From Streptomyces laurentii (GTDB lineage Bacteria; Actinomycetota; Actinomycetes; Streptomycetales; Streptomycetaceae), in NCBI GenBank assembly GCA_002355495.1, contig AP017424.1:3596001-3660000 (forward strand): DNA of 64,000 nucleotides. Direction: 5' to 3'. Made by a program: the position numbers and the translations under genes. The notes under the pieces are model-generated. The model saw only the letters and a list, made by a program, of their open reading frames with translations, did no database searches and was not told the DNA's origin. Position 1 is the first letter of the stretch. Every line of letters begins with the position of its first letter. Positions 8,651 to 17,340 of the stretch are shown in pieces.

Positions 8651-10342
8651 TCAGAGAAGAGCCACCAGGGAACGCAGGCCGCGCCGCGCGCCCTCCGCGT
8701 ACGCCTGGCGCAGTTCGGCCGCGGAGTAGGTCGCGCGCAGGGCGTCGTCGAGCGGGCCCCGCACCGGCGAGGCGAAGTTCGCGGGCCGGTAGTCGTCCTG
8801 GAAGGCGGCGACCCGCAGGGCGTCGGTGGCGCCGAGGAGACGGGCGGCGTCGAGCGGGCGGCCGCTCTGGAGACGTACGCGCGCGAGGAGTTCGGCGGAG
8901 CAGGCCGTTCCGGTGACCCCGCCGAACCGCAGATGGCCCCATACGGCGCGCAGCGCGTGGCCGGCGGCGCGGACCACCTCGCCCTCCCAGCAGGCGAGTT
9001 CGGCCCGGGAGTACTCGAACCAGGCGTCGGCCCAGAGGTCGCGTTCGGCCCAACTGGGCGGACTGGAACGGTCGAGGACCTCCTGGGCGGCCTCGGGGTC
9101 GGCCCGGGTGAGGACGAGGGCGAGGGCGGCCCGGCACAGCTGCTGGGTGGGGCCGGCGTCCGGGCAGGTGCCGACCAGCGTCACCGCGTCGCGCAGTTCG
9201 GCCTCGGCGGCCGCCGTACGCCCCTGGTAGTGGGCCATCAGCCCGCGCAGATAGGCCAGCAGGCCCAGACACCGCTTGTCGTCCTCGCGCACCGCCGCCG
9301 CCCACGCCTGGACGAGCAGGGGATCGGCGGCCTCGGGACGGCCGGACTCCAGTTCCAGGTGCGCGGCGAGCCACAGGGCGCGGGCGGGGAGGGGGCCGGG
9401 GTGGGCGGCGAGCGCGCGCCGGAGCCGGGCGTGGCCTTCAGGGACCCGGCCGCAGGCGATCCACAGGAACCAGAGGGAGACGACGATCTCGACCGCGGAC
9501 TCGGCCCGGTCGGGGGCCGGGGCGGGGGCCGGGGCGGGGGCCGGGGCGGGGGCCGGGGCGGGGGCCGGGGCGGGGGCCGGGGCGGGGGCCGGGGCGGGCG
9601 GGGCGCCCGGCGGGTCCGCGGGGCCGGTGACGTCCGGGCCGCCGGTGAGGTCGGTGCGGCCGGTGAGGTCGGGGGACACCGCGTCCGCCCGGCCCGCCGC
9701 CGTATCCATCTCCGCCGCCTGGGAGGCCTCCACCGCCGCCTCGGCGGAGTCGGTCAACGGCGGCGTGACCTCCAGGTCCGGGTCCATCGCCACGGTCAGA
9801 TCGGGCAGTTCGCGCAGCGCCAGGGCGCGGGCGTCGAGCTGGCGGCCGCCGTGCCACCAGTCGGCGGCCCGCCGCGCGAGCCTCAGGCACCACCCGCGGT
9901 GCAGCCGGACGACGGCGGCGCGCTCGCCGCGGGCTGTGAGCCGGCGGGCGCCGACCGTCCGTACCGCGGCGGGCATCGCGTACCGGATCTCGCCGGGCTC
10001 CCCGTCGGCCGCCGGCAGCAGGACGAGCGGGGCGAGCCGGTCCAGGACGCCGGGGACGGCCTCGCGGGGCAGCACCCCGGACACACAGACCTCACGGACG
10101 GCTTCCCGGCCGAAGGAGCCCTCGAAGACGGACAGCCGTTCCCACAGGAGCTGTTCGAGGAAGGCGCAGCGCGCGTAGGCGCGTTCGGCGGCGGCGATCA
10201 CCGCCGCGGAGGGCTCGGAGGGCTCGGAGGGCTGGTCCGGCCCCGCCGCGTCCACGGGACCGGGCCCCGCCCCGCCGGGCCGTACGGGGACCCTCTCGCG
10301 GCCCTCTCCGCGCCGCGGATCCCTGGCTTCGATTTCCGTCAT
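8651..10342 (-). CDS. LuxR/AfsR-derived TPR-like protein without ATPase or HTH
   Basis: 563 aa. Residues ~65-170 match the winged region that follows the NB-ARC ATPase in large LuxR/AfsR regulators (LWERLSVFEGSFGREAVREVC). Residues ~280-510 look like their helical repeats (VSLWFLWIACGRVPEGHARLRRAL, LAYLRGLMAHYQGRTAAAEAELRDAV). No P-loop is present and no C-terminal LuxR helix-turn-helix is visible, so it is probably a protein-interaction remnant or adaptor rather than a classical regulator. The two halves are joined by a spacer ending in (AP)n, coded by a 12-bp tandem repeat. It is divergent from a double AsnC regulator across 95 bp. Confidence 0.7.
   Translation of the reverse strand: MTEIEARDPRRGEGRERVPVRPGGAGPGPVDAAGPDQPSEPSEPSAAVIAAAERAYARCAFLEQLLWERLSVFEGSFGREAVREVCVSGVLPREAVPGVLDRLAPLVLLPAADGEPGEIRYAMPAAVRTVGARRLTARGERAAVVRLHRGWCLRLARRAADWWHGGRQLDARALALRELPDLTVAMDPDLEVTPPLTDSAEAAVEASQAAEMDTAAGRADAVSPDLTGRTDLTGGPDVTGPADPPGAPPAPAPAPAPAPAPAPAPAPAPAPAPAPAPDRAESAVEIVVSLWFLWIACGRVPEGHARLRRALAAHPGPLPARALWLAAHLELESGRPEAADPLLVQAWAAAVREDDKRCLGLLAYLRGLMAHYQGRTAAAEAELRDAVTLVGTCPDAGPTQQLCRAALALVLTRADPEAAQEVLDRSSPPSWAERDLWADAWFEYSRAELACWEGEVVRAAGHALRAVWGHLRFGGVTGTACSAELLARVRLQSGRPLDAARLLGATDALRVAAFQDDYRPANFASPVRGPLDDALRATYSAAELRQAYAEGARRGLRSLVALL
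9512..9599. repeat. 12-bp tandem repeat coding an Ala-Pro linker
   Basis: About seven near-perfect copies of GGGGCCGGGGCG. On the minus strand this codes (AP)n inside the LuxR/AfsR-derived protein. The unit is a multiple of three, so copy-number change would alter linker length without breaking the frame. Confidence 0.9.
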
Positions 10343-10437
10343 ATGTCCCGGTCACCCCGCTGTGTCGTCGGTTTCCTTATCCTGAGGTACCGATTCGAAT
10401 CGGCCTGCGATTTGCCGTAAATCGGCCAAGGAGGGCA

Positions 10438-11553
10438 ATGCAGACCGGGGAATCCGTCCTGGGGGAGATGGATCTGGCGCTGATCCACGCGCTCCAGATC
10501 GCACCGCGCGCCAGCTGGACCCAGCTCTCCGCCGTCCTCGGCGCGAGCCCCGACACCCTCGCCCGCCGCTGGGAGCATCTGACGGCGGGCGGCTACGCCT
10601 GGGCCGGCTTCCTGGCCCAGCCGCCGAACACCGGCGCCCTGGTGTGCGCCTGGGTGGAGGTCACCTGCACGCCCGGCTTCTCCGAGGCGGCCGCGATCGA
10701 ACTGTCCGGCGACCCGGACACTCTGATCGTGAGCCGGGTGACCGGCGACACCGATCTCCTGCTCCTGGTGATGTGCCCGGGGCTCGACGGACTCGACGAC
10801 TACCTGGTGGGGCGGGTCCGGCGGCTGCCCGGCGTGGCGGCGACGCAGACCCAGGTGATCACCGGCATCCACAGCAACCGCGACCTGTGGGAGCTGGACC
10901 AGCTCACCCCGCGCCAGCGGCGGCAGCTCGCCGAACTCTCCGGGCCCGCGACCGGCACCCGTCCCGCGTCCGCGTCCGGGTCCGTCACGCCGGGTTCCGG
11001 CCGCGGTTCCGGCCCCGGATCCGTCAGGTCACGCGCGCGTCGGCCGGCGGCCCGGCTGAGCGAGCTGGACGTGGCGCTGGTCCTGGAGCTGGCCGGCGAC
11101 GCCCGGCGCACCGCCGCGGAGCTGGCGCGTATCTGCGAGGTCAGCGAATCGACCGTACGGCGCCGGCTGGACGTCCTGGTGAACGGCGGCGCGCTGATCC
11201 ACCACTGCTCCCCGGCGCCGCGCTTCTCGGGCCGGCCCATGTGGGCGATGATCAAGGCGGAGGTGCCCCCGCTCGGGACGCCGGCGGCGGTGACGGCCCT
11301 CGCCCGGCTTCGGCAGAACTGCCTGGTGACCTCCGTGACGGGCCCCCACAACCTGGCCATCGGCGGCTGGCTGCGGTCGGTCGACGAGCTGTACGAGCTC
11401 ACCACGGCGATCGAGCGGACGACGCCGTCGATCCGGATCGCGGCCACCTCGCTGTCCCTGCGGATCCACAAGACGGGCGCGCAGGTCCTCGGCCCGGACG
11501 GACGCCGCAGGGACTGCGTCCGTCCGGAAGCCCGGCTCCTCTCCTCGGCCTGA
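10438..11553 (+). CDS. Tandem (double) Lrp/AsnC-family regulator
   Basis: 371 aa, about twice the usual Lrp/AsnC length. First unit: HTH at about residues 10-55 (LIHALQIAPRASWTQLSAVLG) and ligand domain to ~155. An Arg/Ser/Pro-rich linker (about 175-205) leads to a second HTH (about 207-255, LSELDVALVLELAGDARRTAAELARICEVSESTVRRRL) and a second ligand domain. Two fused units are a known actinobacterial arrangement. The ATG at 10438 is preceded by AAGGAGGGCA. It is divergent from the LuxR/AfsR-derived gene, a likely target of its control. Confidence 0.92.
   Translation: MQTGESVLGEMDLALIHALQIAPRASWTQLSAVLGASPDTLARRWEHLTAGGYAWAGFLAQPPNTGALVCAWVEVTCTPGFSEAAAIELSGDPDTLIVSRVTGDTDLLLLVMCPGLDGLDDYLVGRVRRLPGVAATQTQVITGIHSNRDLWELDQLTPRQRRQLAELSGPATGTRPASASGSVTPGSGRGSGPGSVRSRARRPAARLSELDVALVLELAGDARRTAAELARICEVSESTVRRRLDVLVNGGALIHHCSPAPRFSGRPMWAMIKAEVPPLGTPAAVTALARLRQNCLVTSVTGPHNLAIGGWLRSVDELYELTTAIERTTPSIRIAATSLSLRIHKTGAQVLGPDGRRRDCVRPEARLLSSA
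11494..11527. terminator. Possible terminator hairpin inside the 3' end of the AsnC gene
   Basis: Perfect 12-bp arms, CCGGACGGACGC and its complement, separated by 10 nt. The hairpin is within the last codons of the regulator gene, where it and the methyltransferase gene converge with only 7 bp between their stops. There is no separate terminator, so it may serve both genes. There is no U-tract. Confidence 0.45.
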
Positions 11554-11560
11554 CCGAGGG

Positions 11561-12415
11561 CTACGACGCGGGCTTGGTCGCCTTGATCGAGTACATCAGC
11601 GGGATCCGGGGGTGCCCGGCCGGGAAGCGGTACGAGCCGTCGTCCTGCCGCTGGAGGTTCTCGTAGCGCGCGTGCAGCGTCATGTCGTGCTCGTGCAGGA
11701 ACTCGATGCGCAGTCCGGCCCGGGCGATGGCCGTGACGACCGCGCCGACCGGGTGCACCCACTCCACGCTGCGGTTGTGGACGGTGGCGGCGTCCCGGTC
11801 CGCGTACGTCCCGGTGGAGGTGGTGTCCACCCACGGGTCGCGCACGAAGTAGTCGTGGACGAGCCGGGTCCCGGTCTCGTCGTCGAAGGAGTCGGCGAAC
11901 GGATGGAACTCGGCGACGTAGAGGAAGCCGCCGGGGGCGACCAGGGCGGCGACCGTCTCCGCCCAGCGGTCGAGGTCCGGCATCCAGCACAGCGCGCCGC
12001 CGCCGGTGTAGACGATGTCGTACGAGGAGTCCGGCACGGCCTCGGCGGCGACGTACACGTCGGCGGCGACGAACGCGGCCCGGTCCGGGGTCAGCCCGAG
12101 GTCGGCGGCGAGGGCGCGGGCGGTCTCGACGGCCGGTTCGGAGAAGTCGAGGCCGACGACGTGCGCGGCGCCGTGCCGGGCCCAGGAGAGGGTGTCGAGG
12201 CCGAAGTGGCACTGGAGGTGCAGGAGGGAACGGCCGGTGACGTCGCCGACCTCCTCCCGTTCGAAGGCGCGCAGCGGGTCCTCGCCGGCCCGGAAGCGGT
12301 CGAGGCCGTAGTAGTCGCTGGCGGCGTGGATCGGCACCCGCTCATCCCACATGGCGCGGTTGGCTGCGTACCAGTCTTCCGGTGTCGGTCCATACATGCC
12401 CGCGAGGTTATCCAC
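11561..12415 (-). CDS. Class I SAM-dependent methyltransferase
   Basis: 284 aa from GTG 12415; ATG at 12397 (MYGPTPEDWYAANRAMWDERV) is an equally good start. SAM-binding motif I is LLHLQCHFGLDTLSWARHGA with acidic residue in VVGLDFSE; later blocks are FVAADVY and YDIVYTGGGALCWMPDL. The fold and the NRAMWDERVPIHAAS opening match small-molecule methyltransferases common in Streptomyces; the substrate is unknown. It is divergent from the S9 peptidase gene, 52 bp away, and convergent with the AsnC regulator. Confidence 0.88.
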   Translation of the reverse strand: MDNLAGMYGPTPEDWYAANRAMWDERVPIHAASDYYGLDRFRAGEDPLRAFEREEVGDVTGRSLLHLQCHFGLDTLSWARHGAAHVVGLDFSEPAVETARALAADLGLTPDRAAFVAADVYVAAEAVPDSSYDIVYTGGGALCWMPDLDRWAETVAALVAPGGFLYVAEFHPFADSFDDETGTRLVHDYFVRDPWVDTTSTGTYADRDAATVHNRSVEWVHPVGAVVTAIARAGLRIEFLHEHDMTLHARYENLQRQDDGSYRFPAGHPRIPLMYSIKATKPAS

Positions 12416-12467
12416 AGGTTGGGGATCGGGCGAACAATTTGTCCGCCGGGCAGAGCATCATGGCTTC

Positions 12468-14384
12468 ATGACCGAGAGCACCCAGAGCACCGACGCCACC
12501 GACAGCAGCACGAGCAACAAGGACTTCGCCGAGGCCCCGGCCTGGGAGCAGCGGTTCCGCGCGCCGCGGGTCTCCCTGCCGGAGTGGGCGGAGGACGCCC
12601 CGGACCGCTCACTGTTCGTGTCGAACGCGACGGGGACCTTCGAGCTGTACGCGTGGGACCGGGCGACCGGCGGGCAGCGGCAGGTCACCGACCGGCCGAA
12701 CGGGACGACGGACGGCACGCTGAGCCCGGACGGCACCGCGATCTGGTGGTTCGCGGACTCCGACGGCGACGAGTTCGGCGTGTGGATGCGCCAGCCCTTC
12801 GAGGGCGGCGCGGACGAGCCGGCCGTGCCGGGACTCGACGCCTCCTACTCCGCCGGGCTCGCCCTCGGCCGGGACGGCACGGTCGTGGTGGGCCGGTCCA
12901 CGGACGAGGACGGCTCGACCGTGCACCTGCTGCGGCCGGGCGCCGAGGCGCCGGTGGAGATCTACCGGCACCGCGAGTCGGCCGGTGTCGGCGACCTGTC
13001 CCGGGACGGCTCCCTGATCGCGATCGAGCACACCGAGCACGGCGACGCGATGCACTCGGCGATCCGCGTCGTACGTGCGGACAGCGTCTCGGACGGCACC
13101 TCGGGCGGTGACTCGGGCGGTGACTCGGGCGGTGACTCGGGCGGCGTCCCGGTAGTGGCCGAGCTCGACGACACCAAGGGCGGTACGGAGGAGCTGGGCC
13201 TGAGCGTCCTCGGCTTCGCGCCGCGGGCCGGGGACACCCGGCTGCTGGTCGGGCACCAGCGGCGCGGCCGCTGGGAGCCGATGCTGTGGGACGTGGCCAC
13301 GGGCACGGAGACCGATCTGCGGCTCGACCTGCCCGGCGACGTGTCGGCGGAGTGGTACCCGGACGGCTCCGGCCTGCTGATCGAGCACGGCTACGAGGCC
13401 CGGACCGAGCTGTGGCGGTACGACATCGCCACCGGCGCCCTGGTCCGGGTGGAGACCCCGGCCGGCACGGTCTCGGACGCGACGGCGCGCCCGGACGGCA
13501 CGGTGGAGTACCTGTGGTCGTCGGCCGCGGTGCCGCCGGTGGTGCGGTCCACGGACGGCTCCGTCGTGCTCGACCCGCCCGGCCCGAAGGCGCCGGCCTC
13601 GATCGCCGTGGAGGACGTGTGGGTGGACGGCCCCGGCGGCCGGGTGCACGCGCTGGTGCAGCGCCCGGCGGCGGGCGAGGGCCCGTTCCCGACGGTGTTC
13701 GAGGTGCACGGCGGCCCGACCTGGCACGACAGCGACGCCTTCGCGTCCGCCCCGGCGGCCTGGCTCGACCACGGGTACGCGGTGGTGCGGGTCAACTACC
13801 GCGGCTCCACCGGCTACGGCCGGGAGTGGACGGACGCGCTCAAGCACCGCGTCGGCCTGATCGAGCTGGAGGACATCGCGGCGGTCCGCGAATGGGCGGT
13901 CACGAGCGGCCTGGCCGACCCGGCGAAGCTGGTCCTGTCGGGCGGCTCCTGGGGCGGCTACCTCACCCTGCTCGGCCTCGGCACCCAGCCGGACGTCTGG
14001 GCTGTGGGCCTCGCGGCCGTGCCCGTCGCCGACTACGTGACGGCGTACGAGGACGAGATGGAGGCCCTGAAGGCGCTGGACCGCACGCTGCTCGGCGGCT
14101 CGCCCGAGGAGGTCCCGGAGCGGTTCGCGGCCTCGTCGCCGCTGACGTACGTGGACCGGGTCAAGGCCCCGGTGCACATCGTGGCCGGCGTCAACGACCC
14201 GCGCTGCCCGATCCGCCAGATCGACAACTACGTCGACCGGCTGGCCGCCCGCGGCGCGGTGCACGAGGTGTACCGGTACGACGCGGGGCACGGCTCGCTG
14301 GTGGTCGAGGAGCGGATCAAGCAGCTGCGCCTGGACCTCGACTTCGCGGCCCGGCACCTGGGGACGCCGGGCTCCGCGAAGTAG
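12468..14384 (+). CDS. S9-family prolyl oligopeptidase / acylaminoacyl peptidase
   Basis: 638 aa from ATG 12468; the frame stays open upstream but only this start precedes the conserved region. The N-terminal ~380 residues look like a beta-propeller with WD/TolB-like repeats (LSPDGTAIWWF, YPDGSGLLIEHG). The C-terminal alpha/beta hydrolase has the nucleophile in GGSWGGYL, the acid in VNDPRCP and the His in DAGHGS. It should cleave short peptides from the N terminus. A Gly-Asp-Ser repeat coded at 13101-13146 sits in a propeller loop. There is no signal peptide, so it is cytoplasmic. Confidence 0.92.
   Translation: MTESTQSTDATDSSTSNKDFAEAPAWEQRFRAPRVSLPEWAEDAPDRSLFVSNATGTFELYAWDRATGGQRQVTDRPNGTTDGTLSPDGTAIWWFADSDGDEFGVWMRQPFEGGADEPAVPGLDASYSAGLALGRDGTVVVGRSTDEDGSTVHLLRPGAEAPVEIYRHRESAGVGDLSRDGSLIAIEHTEHGDAMHSAIRVVRADSVSDGTSGGDSGGDSGGDSGGVPVVAELDDTKGGTEELGLSVLGFAPRAGDTRLLVGHQRRGRWEPMLWDVATGTETDLRLDLPGDVSAEWYPDGSGLLIEHGYEARTELWRYDIATGALVRVETPAGTVSDATARPDGTVEYLWSSAAVPPVVRSTDGSVVLDPPGPKAPASIAVEDVWVDGPGGRVHALVQRPAAGEGPFPTVFEVHGGPTWHDSDAFASAPAAWLDHGYAVVRVNYRGSTGYGREWTDALKHRVGLIELEDIAAVREWAVTSGLADPAKLVLSGGSWGGYLTLLGLGTQPDVWAVGLAAVPVADYVTAYEDEMEALKALDRTLLGGSPEEVPERFAASSPLTYVDRVKAPVHIVAGVNDPRCPIRQIDNYVDRLAARGAVHEVYRYDAGHGSLVVEERIKQLRLDLDFAARHLGTPGSAK
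13101..13146. repeat. 12-bp tandem repeat in S9 peptidase gene
   Basis: Nearly four copies of TCGGGCGGTGAC, coding repeats of Ser-Gly-Gly-Asp. In frame, probably an expandable surface loop. Confidence 0.85.
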
Positions 14385-14489
14385 GCGCGAACGCACGGAG
14401 GGACACGGGCGGGACACGGAAGGGGACACGGGAGCCGGACAGGGGACCCGGGCCGCCGGGAGGCGGGCGGGCCCCCGTACCGTGGAGGC

Positions 14490-15230
14490 GTGTACCAGTT
14501 CCTGAGAACGCCCCGCTGGTGGGGGATCAACGTCTTCGTCCTCCTCGCCATCCCGTTCTGCGTGTTCATGGGGATGTGGCAGCTGGGCAGATTCGAGGAC
14601 AAGGTCGCCTCCCATCAGCAGGCCGAGCAGCGGGCCGACCGGCCGGCCCCACGGGCCGAGCCGCTGGACTCGCTGCTGCCCGTGGACACCGAGACCTCGG
14701 GCCGGATCGCGCGGGCCAGCGGGCGGTACGAGCAGCAGTTCCTGGTCCCCGACCGGGAGCTGGACGGCCGCACCGGCGCGTACGTCCTCACCCTGCTGAA
14801 GACCGACGGCGGCCGCGCGCTGCCGGTGGTCCGGGGCTGGCTGCCGGCCGGTGCGAAGGCGCCGGCCCCGCCGTCCGGCGAGGTCACCGTCGACGGCGCG
14901 CTGCAGGTCTCCGAGAGCCCGGGTTCCAAGGGCGTCCGGACCGCCGGCGGGCTGCCCGAGGGGCAGCTCGGCATGATCAGCGCCGCCGCGCTCGTCAACG
15001 TGGTCACGGACGACGTGTACGACGCCTGGATCACCCTGACCGACTCCCCCGCCGGGCTCACCCCGGTGCCGGCGACGGCGCCGGAGGGCACCAGCCTCGA
15101 CCTGAAGGCGTTCCAGAACCTGGGCTACACCGCCGAGTGGTTCGTGTTCGCCGGCTTCGTGGTCTTCATGTGGTTCCGGCTGCTGCGCCGCGAGCGGGAG
15201 GCCTCCCGGGACGCGGCCCTCGGGCTGTAG
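14490..15230 (+). CDS. SURF1-family cytochrome oxidase assembly protein
   Basis: 246 aa from GTG 14490. It has the family layout: one membrane helix near the N terminus (about residues 10-35, WWGINVFVLLAIPFCVFMGMWQLGR, shown here in outline), an extracytoplasmic beta domain (GRYEQQFLVPDREL, LPVVRGWLP), and a second helix near the C terminus (about 212-232). SURF1 proteins help heme a insertion into cytochrome aa3 oxidase. It is 105 bp downstream of the S9 peptidase gene and ends at a strong bidirectional terminator. Confidence 0.9.
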   Translation: MYQFLRTPRWWGINVFVLLAIPFCVFMGMWQLGRFEDKVASHQQAEQRADRPAPRAEPLDSLLPVDTETSGRIARASGRYEQQFLVPDRELDGRTGAYVLTLLKTDGGRALPVVRGWLPAGAKAPAPPSGEVTVDGALQVSESPGSKGVRTAGGLPEGQLGMISAAALVNVVTDDVYDAWITLTDSPAGLTPVPATAPEGTSLDLKAFQNLGYTAEWFVFAGFVVFMWFRLLRREREASRDAALGL

Positions 15231-15249
15231 GACGCTGGGACGACATACG

Positions 15250-15293
15250 AAAGGCCCGGGCCCGACGGTGGACACCGTCGGGCCCGGGCCTTT
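15250..15293. terminator. Strong bidirectional terminator
   Basis: Perfect 21-bp inverted repeat with arms beginning AAAGGCCCGGGCCCGACGGT and a 2-nt loop (GA). The ends give AAA/TTT on either strand. It sits between the convergent SURF1 gene and the sigma-linked membrane protein gene. Confidence 0.93.
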
Positions 15294-15307
15294 GTGTACG
15301 GGGGGGG

Positions 15308-16660
15308 TCAGGAGGAGCCGATGACTCCGGTCCGGTAGATGGTGCCCGCACAGGCGTTGGGGATGGTGGTCTCGGCGACCGGGCCGCCCGGGTCCGCCGT
15401 GTGCGACACCGCGACGCTGCCGTCCGCCGGGGCGCCGTCGACCGTGCCGAGCTGGGGCGCGGACCCGCCGTCGGACGGGACCTGTCCGCTCGTACCCGTG
15501 GCACCGCCGGCATCGCCGCCCGTCGACGCGCCGCTGTCGGTGGTCGGGGTCGGGGACGGGGTCGCCGGGACACCGCCGGCGCCGCCGGGGCTCGGGACAC
15601 AGGTGTCGCTGGGCACCCAGGCGAACCGCACCTCGTACGCGTTGTCCGGGGGCAGCAGCAGCTTCGGCGACTCCGTGGAGGGGTCGGGCAGCCCGCCGGC
15701 CGCGTCTCCCGAGATGTGCTCCACGACGGCGATCTTCTTCTTGTCGGCCGCGCCCCGCGCCTGGAAGTCGACCGTGCCCGCGCCCTCGACCACGCACTCG
15801 CGGCCGGAGACGTTGGCGATACGGAAGCTGCCGTAGACCTTCCCGGCCGCGTCGGGCGCGTCGGCCCGGGCCGAGGTGACGCCGAGCTGGGCGGCCTGGC
15901 AGCCCGCCACGCCGTCCGGGGGCGGGGAGGGGCTGGCCGCGGCGCCGGCGCCGCCGGTCTTGCCGTCCGCCGGGGTGTCGGGCTCGCCGCCGCCCTTGGT
16001 GCCGCCGTCGGGCGGCGCGCTCGCCCCGGCGCCGGGGCCGGCGCCGGGCTGCTTGCTGCCGCCCTCGACGCCGGTCTCGCTGCCGGTGCCGCCCTGGGCC
16101 TGCTCGCCGTGTCCCGCGTTGACCGCCTGGTCGGAGGCGCTGAGGCCGCCCGACGAGGCGACGTGCACCAGGGCGGGTACGGCGGTGCCCACGAGGACGA
16201 CCGCGGCGGCCAGGCCGACGATGGCCTGCCGCTTACGGGCTCTGCGGGCGGGGACCGCCTGGCGCAGGTGGTCGAGGACCCCCGGAGCGGGTTCGAGACC
16301 GGACACCGCGCCCTGGAGCAGCCGCCGCAGCGCCAACTCGTCGGGCAGGCCGTCCTCCGGTGCTTCGTTCACCATCCCGTGTCCACTCACGTCGTCCCGG
16401 TCACTGTGCTGGCCGCGCGGGTCGTGCCCGTTCGACTGGTCCTGCCGGTCCCACAGGTCTTGCTGGTCTTGCTGGTCTTGCTGGTCTTGCTGGTCTTGCC
16501 GGTGGTGCTGATCTCGCCGGTCCTGCTCGTCGTGTCGGTCGTCCGCGCCGTGCCGCGCACGCTTCAAGGGCGCGGCGGCGTGCTCGTGTTCCTCGTACTC
16601 CTCCGGCCCGTCGGCACCGCCGGTGCCGACGCCGCCGTCCAGGCGGCCGTGCCCGCTCAT
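15308..16660 (-). CDS. Sigma-factor-coupled single-pass membrane protein
   Basis: 450 aa. Its ATG overlaps the sigma factor stop (ATGA), so the two are translationally coupled, as expected of an anti-sigma factor or sensor. Residues 1-95 are an acidic/His/Gln-rich extension including repeated Gln-Asp-Gln; the part that looks conserved starts around Met96 (MVNEAPEDGLPDELALRRLL), so a start near 16375 is possible. One membrane helix lies at about 147-168. The outer part is a long Gly/Pro/Ser-rich stretch, then a Cys-containing beta domain (CQAAQLGV, CVVEGAG, CVPSPGG). No zinc anti-sigma HxxxCxxC motif is seen, so direct sigma inhibition is inference. Confidence 0.8.
   Translation of the reverse strand: MSGHGRLDGGVGTGGADGPEEYEEHEHAAAPLKRARHGADDRHDEQDRRDQHHRQDQQDQQDQQDQQDLWDRQDQSNGHDPRGQHSDRDDVSGHGMVNEAPEDGLPDELALRRLLQGAVSGLEPAPGVLDHLRQAVPARRARKRQAIVGLAAAVVLVGTAVPALVHVASSGGLSASDQAVNAGHGEQAQGGTGSETGVEGGSKQPGAGPGAGASAPPDGGTKGGGEPDTPADGKTGGAGAAASPSPPPDGVAGCQAAQLGVTSARADAPDAAGKVYGSFRIANVSGRECVVEGAGTVDFQARGAADKKKIAVVEHISGDAAGGLPDPSTESPKLLLPPDNAYEVRFAWVPSDTCVPSPGGAGGVPATPSPTPTTDSGASTGGDAGGATGTSGQVPSDGGSAPQLGTVDGAPADGSVAVSHTADPGGPVAETTIPNACAGTIYRTGVIGSS
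16458..16500. repeat. 9-bp tandem repeat coding Gln/Asp repeats
   Basis: Nearly five copies of TCTTGCTGG; on the minus strand this codes repeated Gln-Asp-Gln in the N-terminal extension of the sigma-coupled membrane protein. The units are in frame. Confidence 0.9.
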
Positions 16661-17340
16661 GAGGTGGCCTCCATCGCGACACGCAGCGCCGCGATGCCCC
16701 GCGAACCGTACGCCTTGACCGACCCGAGCGAGATGCCGAGGGTCTCCGCGACCTGTGCCTCCGTCATGTCGGCGAAGTATCGCAGGACGAGGACTTCACG
16801 CTGGCGTCGCTGGAGTCCGCGCATCGCCTTGATCAGCGCGTCGCGCTCCAGCTGGTCGTACGCGCCCTCCTCGGCGCTCGCCATGTCGGGCATCGGCTTC
16901 GAGAGCAGCTTGAGCCCGAGGATGCGGCGGCGCAGCGCCGACCGCGACAGATTGACGACCGTCTGCCGCAGATAGGCCAGAGTCTTCTCGGGGTCCCGCA
17001 CCCGGTTGCGCGCGGAGTGCACCCGGATGAACGCCTCCTGCACGACGTCCTCGCAGGAAGCGGTGTCGTCGAGGAGCAGCGCCGCGAGACCGAGCAGGGA
17101 ACGGTAGTGCGCGCGGTAGGTCTCCGTGAGGTGGTCGACCGTCGTACCGGCAGCCATCGCGTCGTCAGCGCCCTCGCGGGGCGTCGGGATGCCGTTCACG
17201 GCCGGGGGCCGTGACGACCGGGATTCCCGGGCCTGCCGGGTTCGGATGGGCACGGGCGCGATCACCGGCATGCCGCCGGCCGGGCGCGCCCGCCCGAGCG
17301 ATCGCACCCCCGTGCCGTGCAGCGGGATGAACGCCGCCAT
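16657..17340 (-). CDS. ECF RNA polymerase sigma factor, SigE family
   Basis: 227 aa from ATG 17340, chosen because AGAGG lies 8 nt upstream; the frame continues to 17487 without a ribosome site. Region 2 is at about residues 72-135 (YRAHYRSLLGLAALLLDDTASCEDVVQEAFIR in outline; the DVVQEAF core is clear). Region 4 is at about 165-220, with LQRRQREVLVLRYF and the HTH MTEAQVAETLGISLGSVKAYGSRG. The ~60-residue extension before region 2 is basic and Pro-rich. The next gene overlaps by ATGA. In the Streptomyces gene order I remember, this sigma gene follows ask-asd; here asd is missing. Confidence 0.92.
   Translation of the reverse strand: MAAFIPLHGTGVRSLGRARPAGGMPVIAPVPIRTRQARESRSSRPPAVNGIPTPREGADDAMAAGTTVDHLTETYRAHYRSLLGLAALLLDDTASCEDVVQEAFIRVHSARNRVRDPEKTLAYLRQTVVNLSRSALRRRILGLKLLSKPMPDMASAEEGAYDQLERDALIKAMRGLQRRQREVLVLRYFADMTEAQVAETLGISLGSVKAYGSRGIAALRVAMEATS

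Noticed and set aside
9512..9599. CRISPR-like repeat
   Set aside because: Direct tandem copies without spacers, in frame in a protein.
13286..16975. A 1229-codon open frame on the plus strand, and a 1062-codon one on the minus strand (12609-15797)
   Set aside because: They overlap well-supported genes in other frames, have Arg/Gly/Ala/Pro-dominated composition and no motifs; long antisense frames are expected at this GC.
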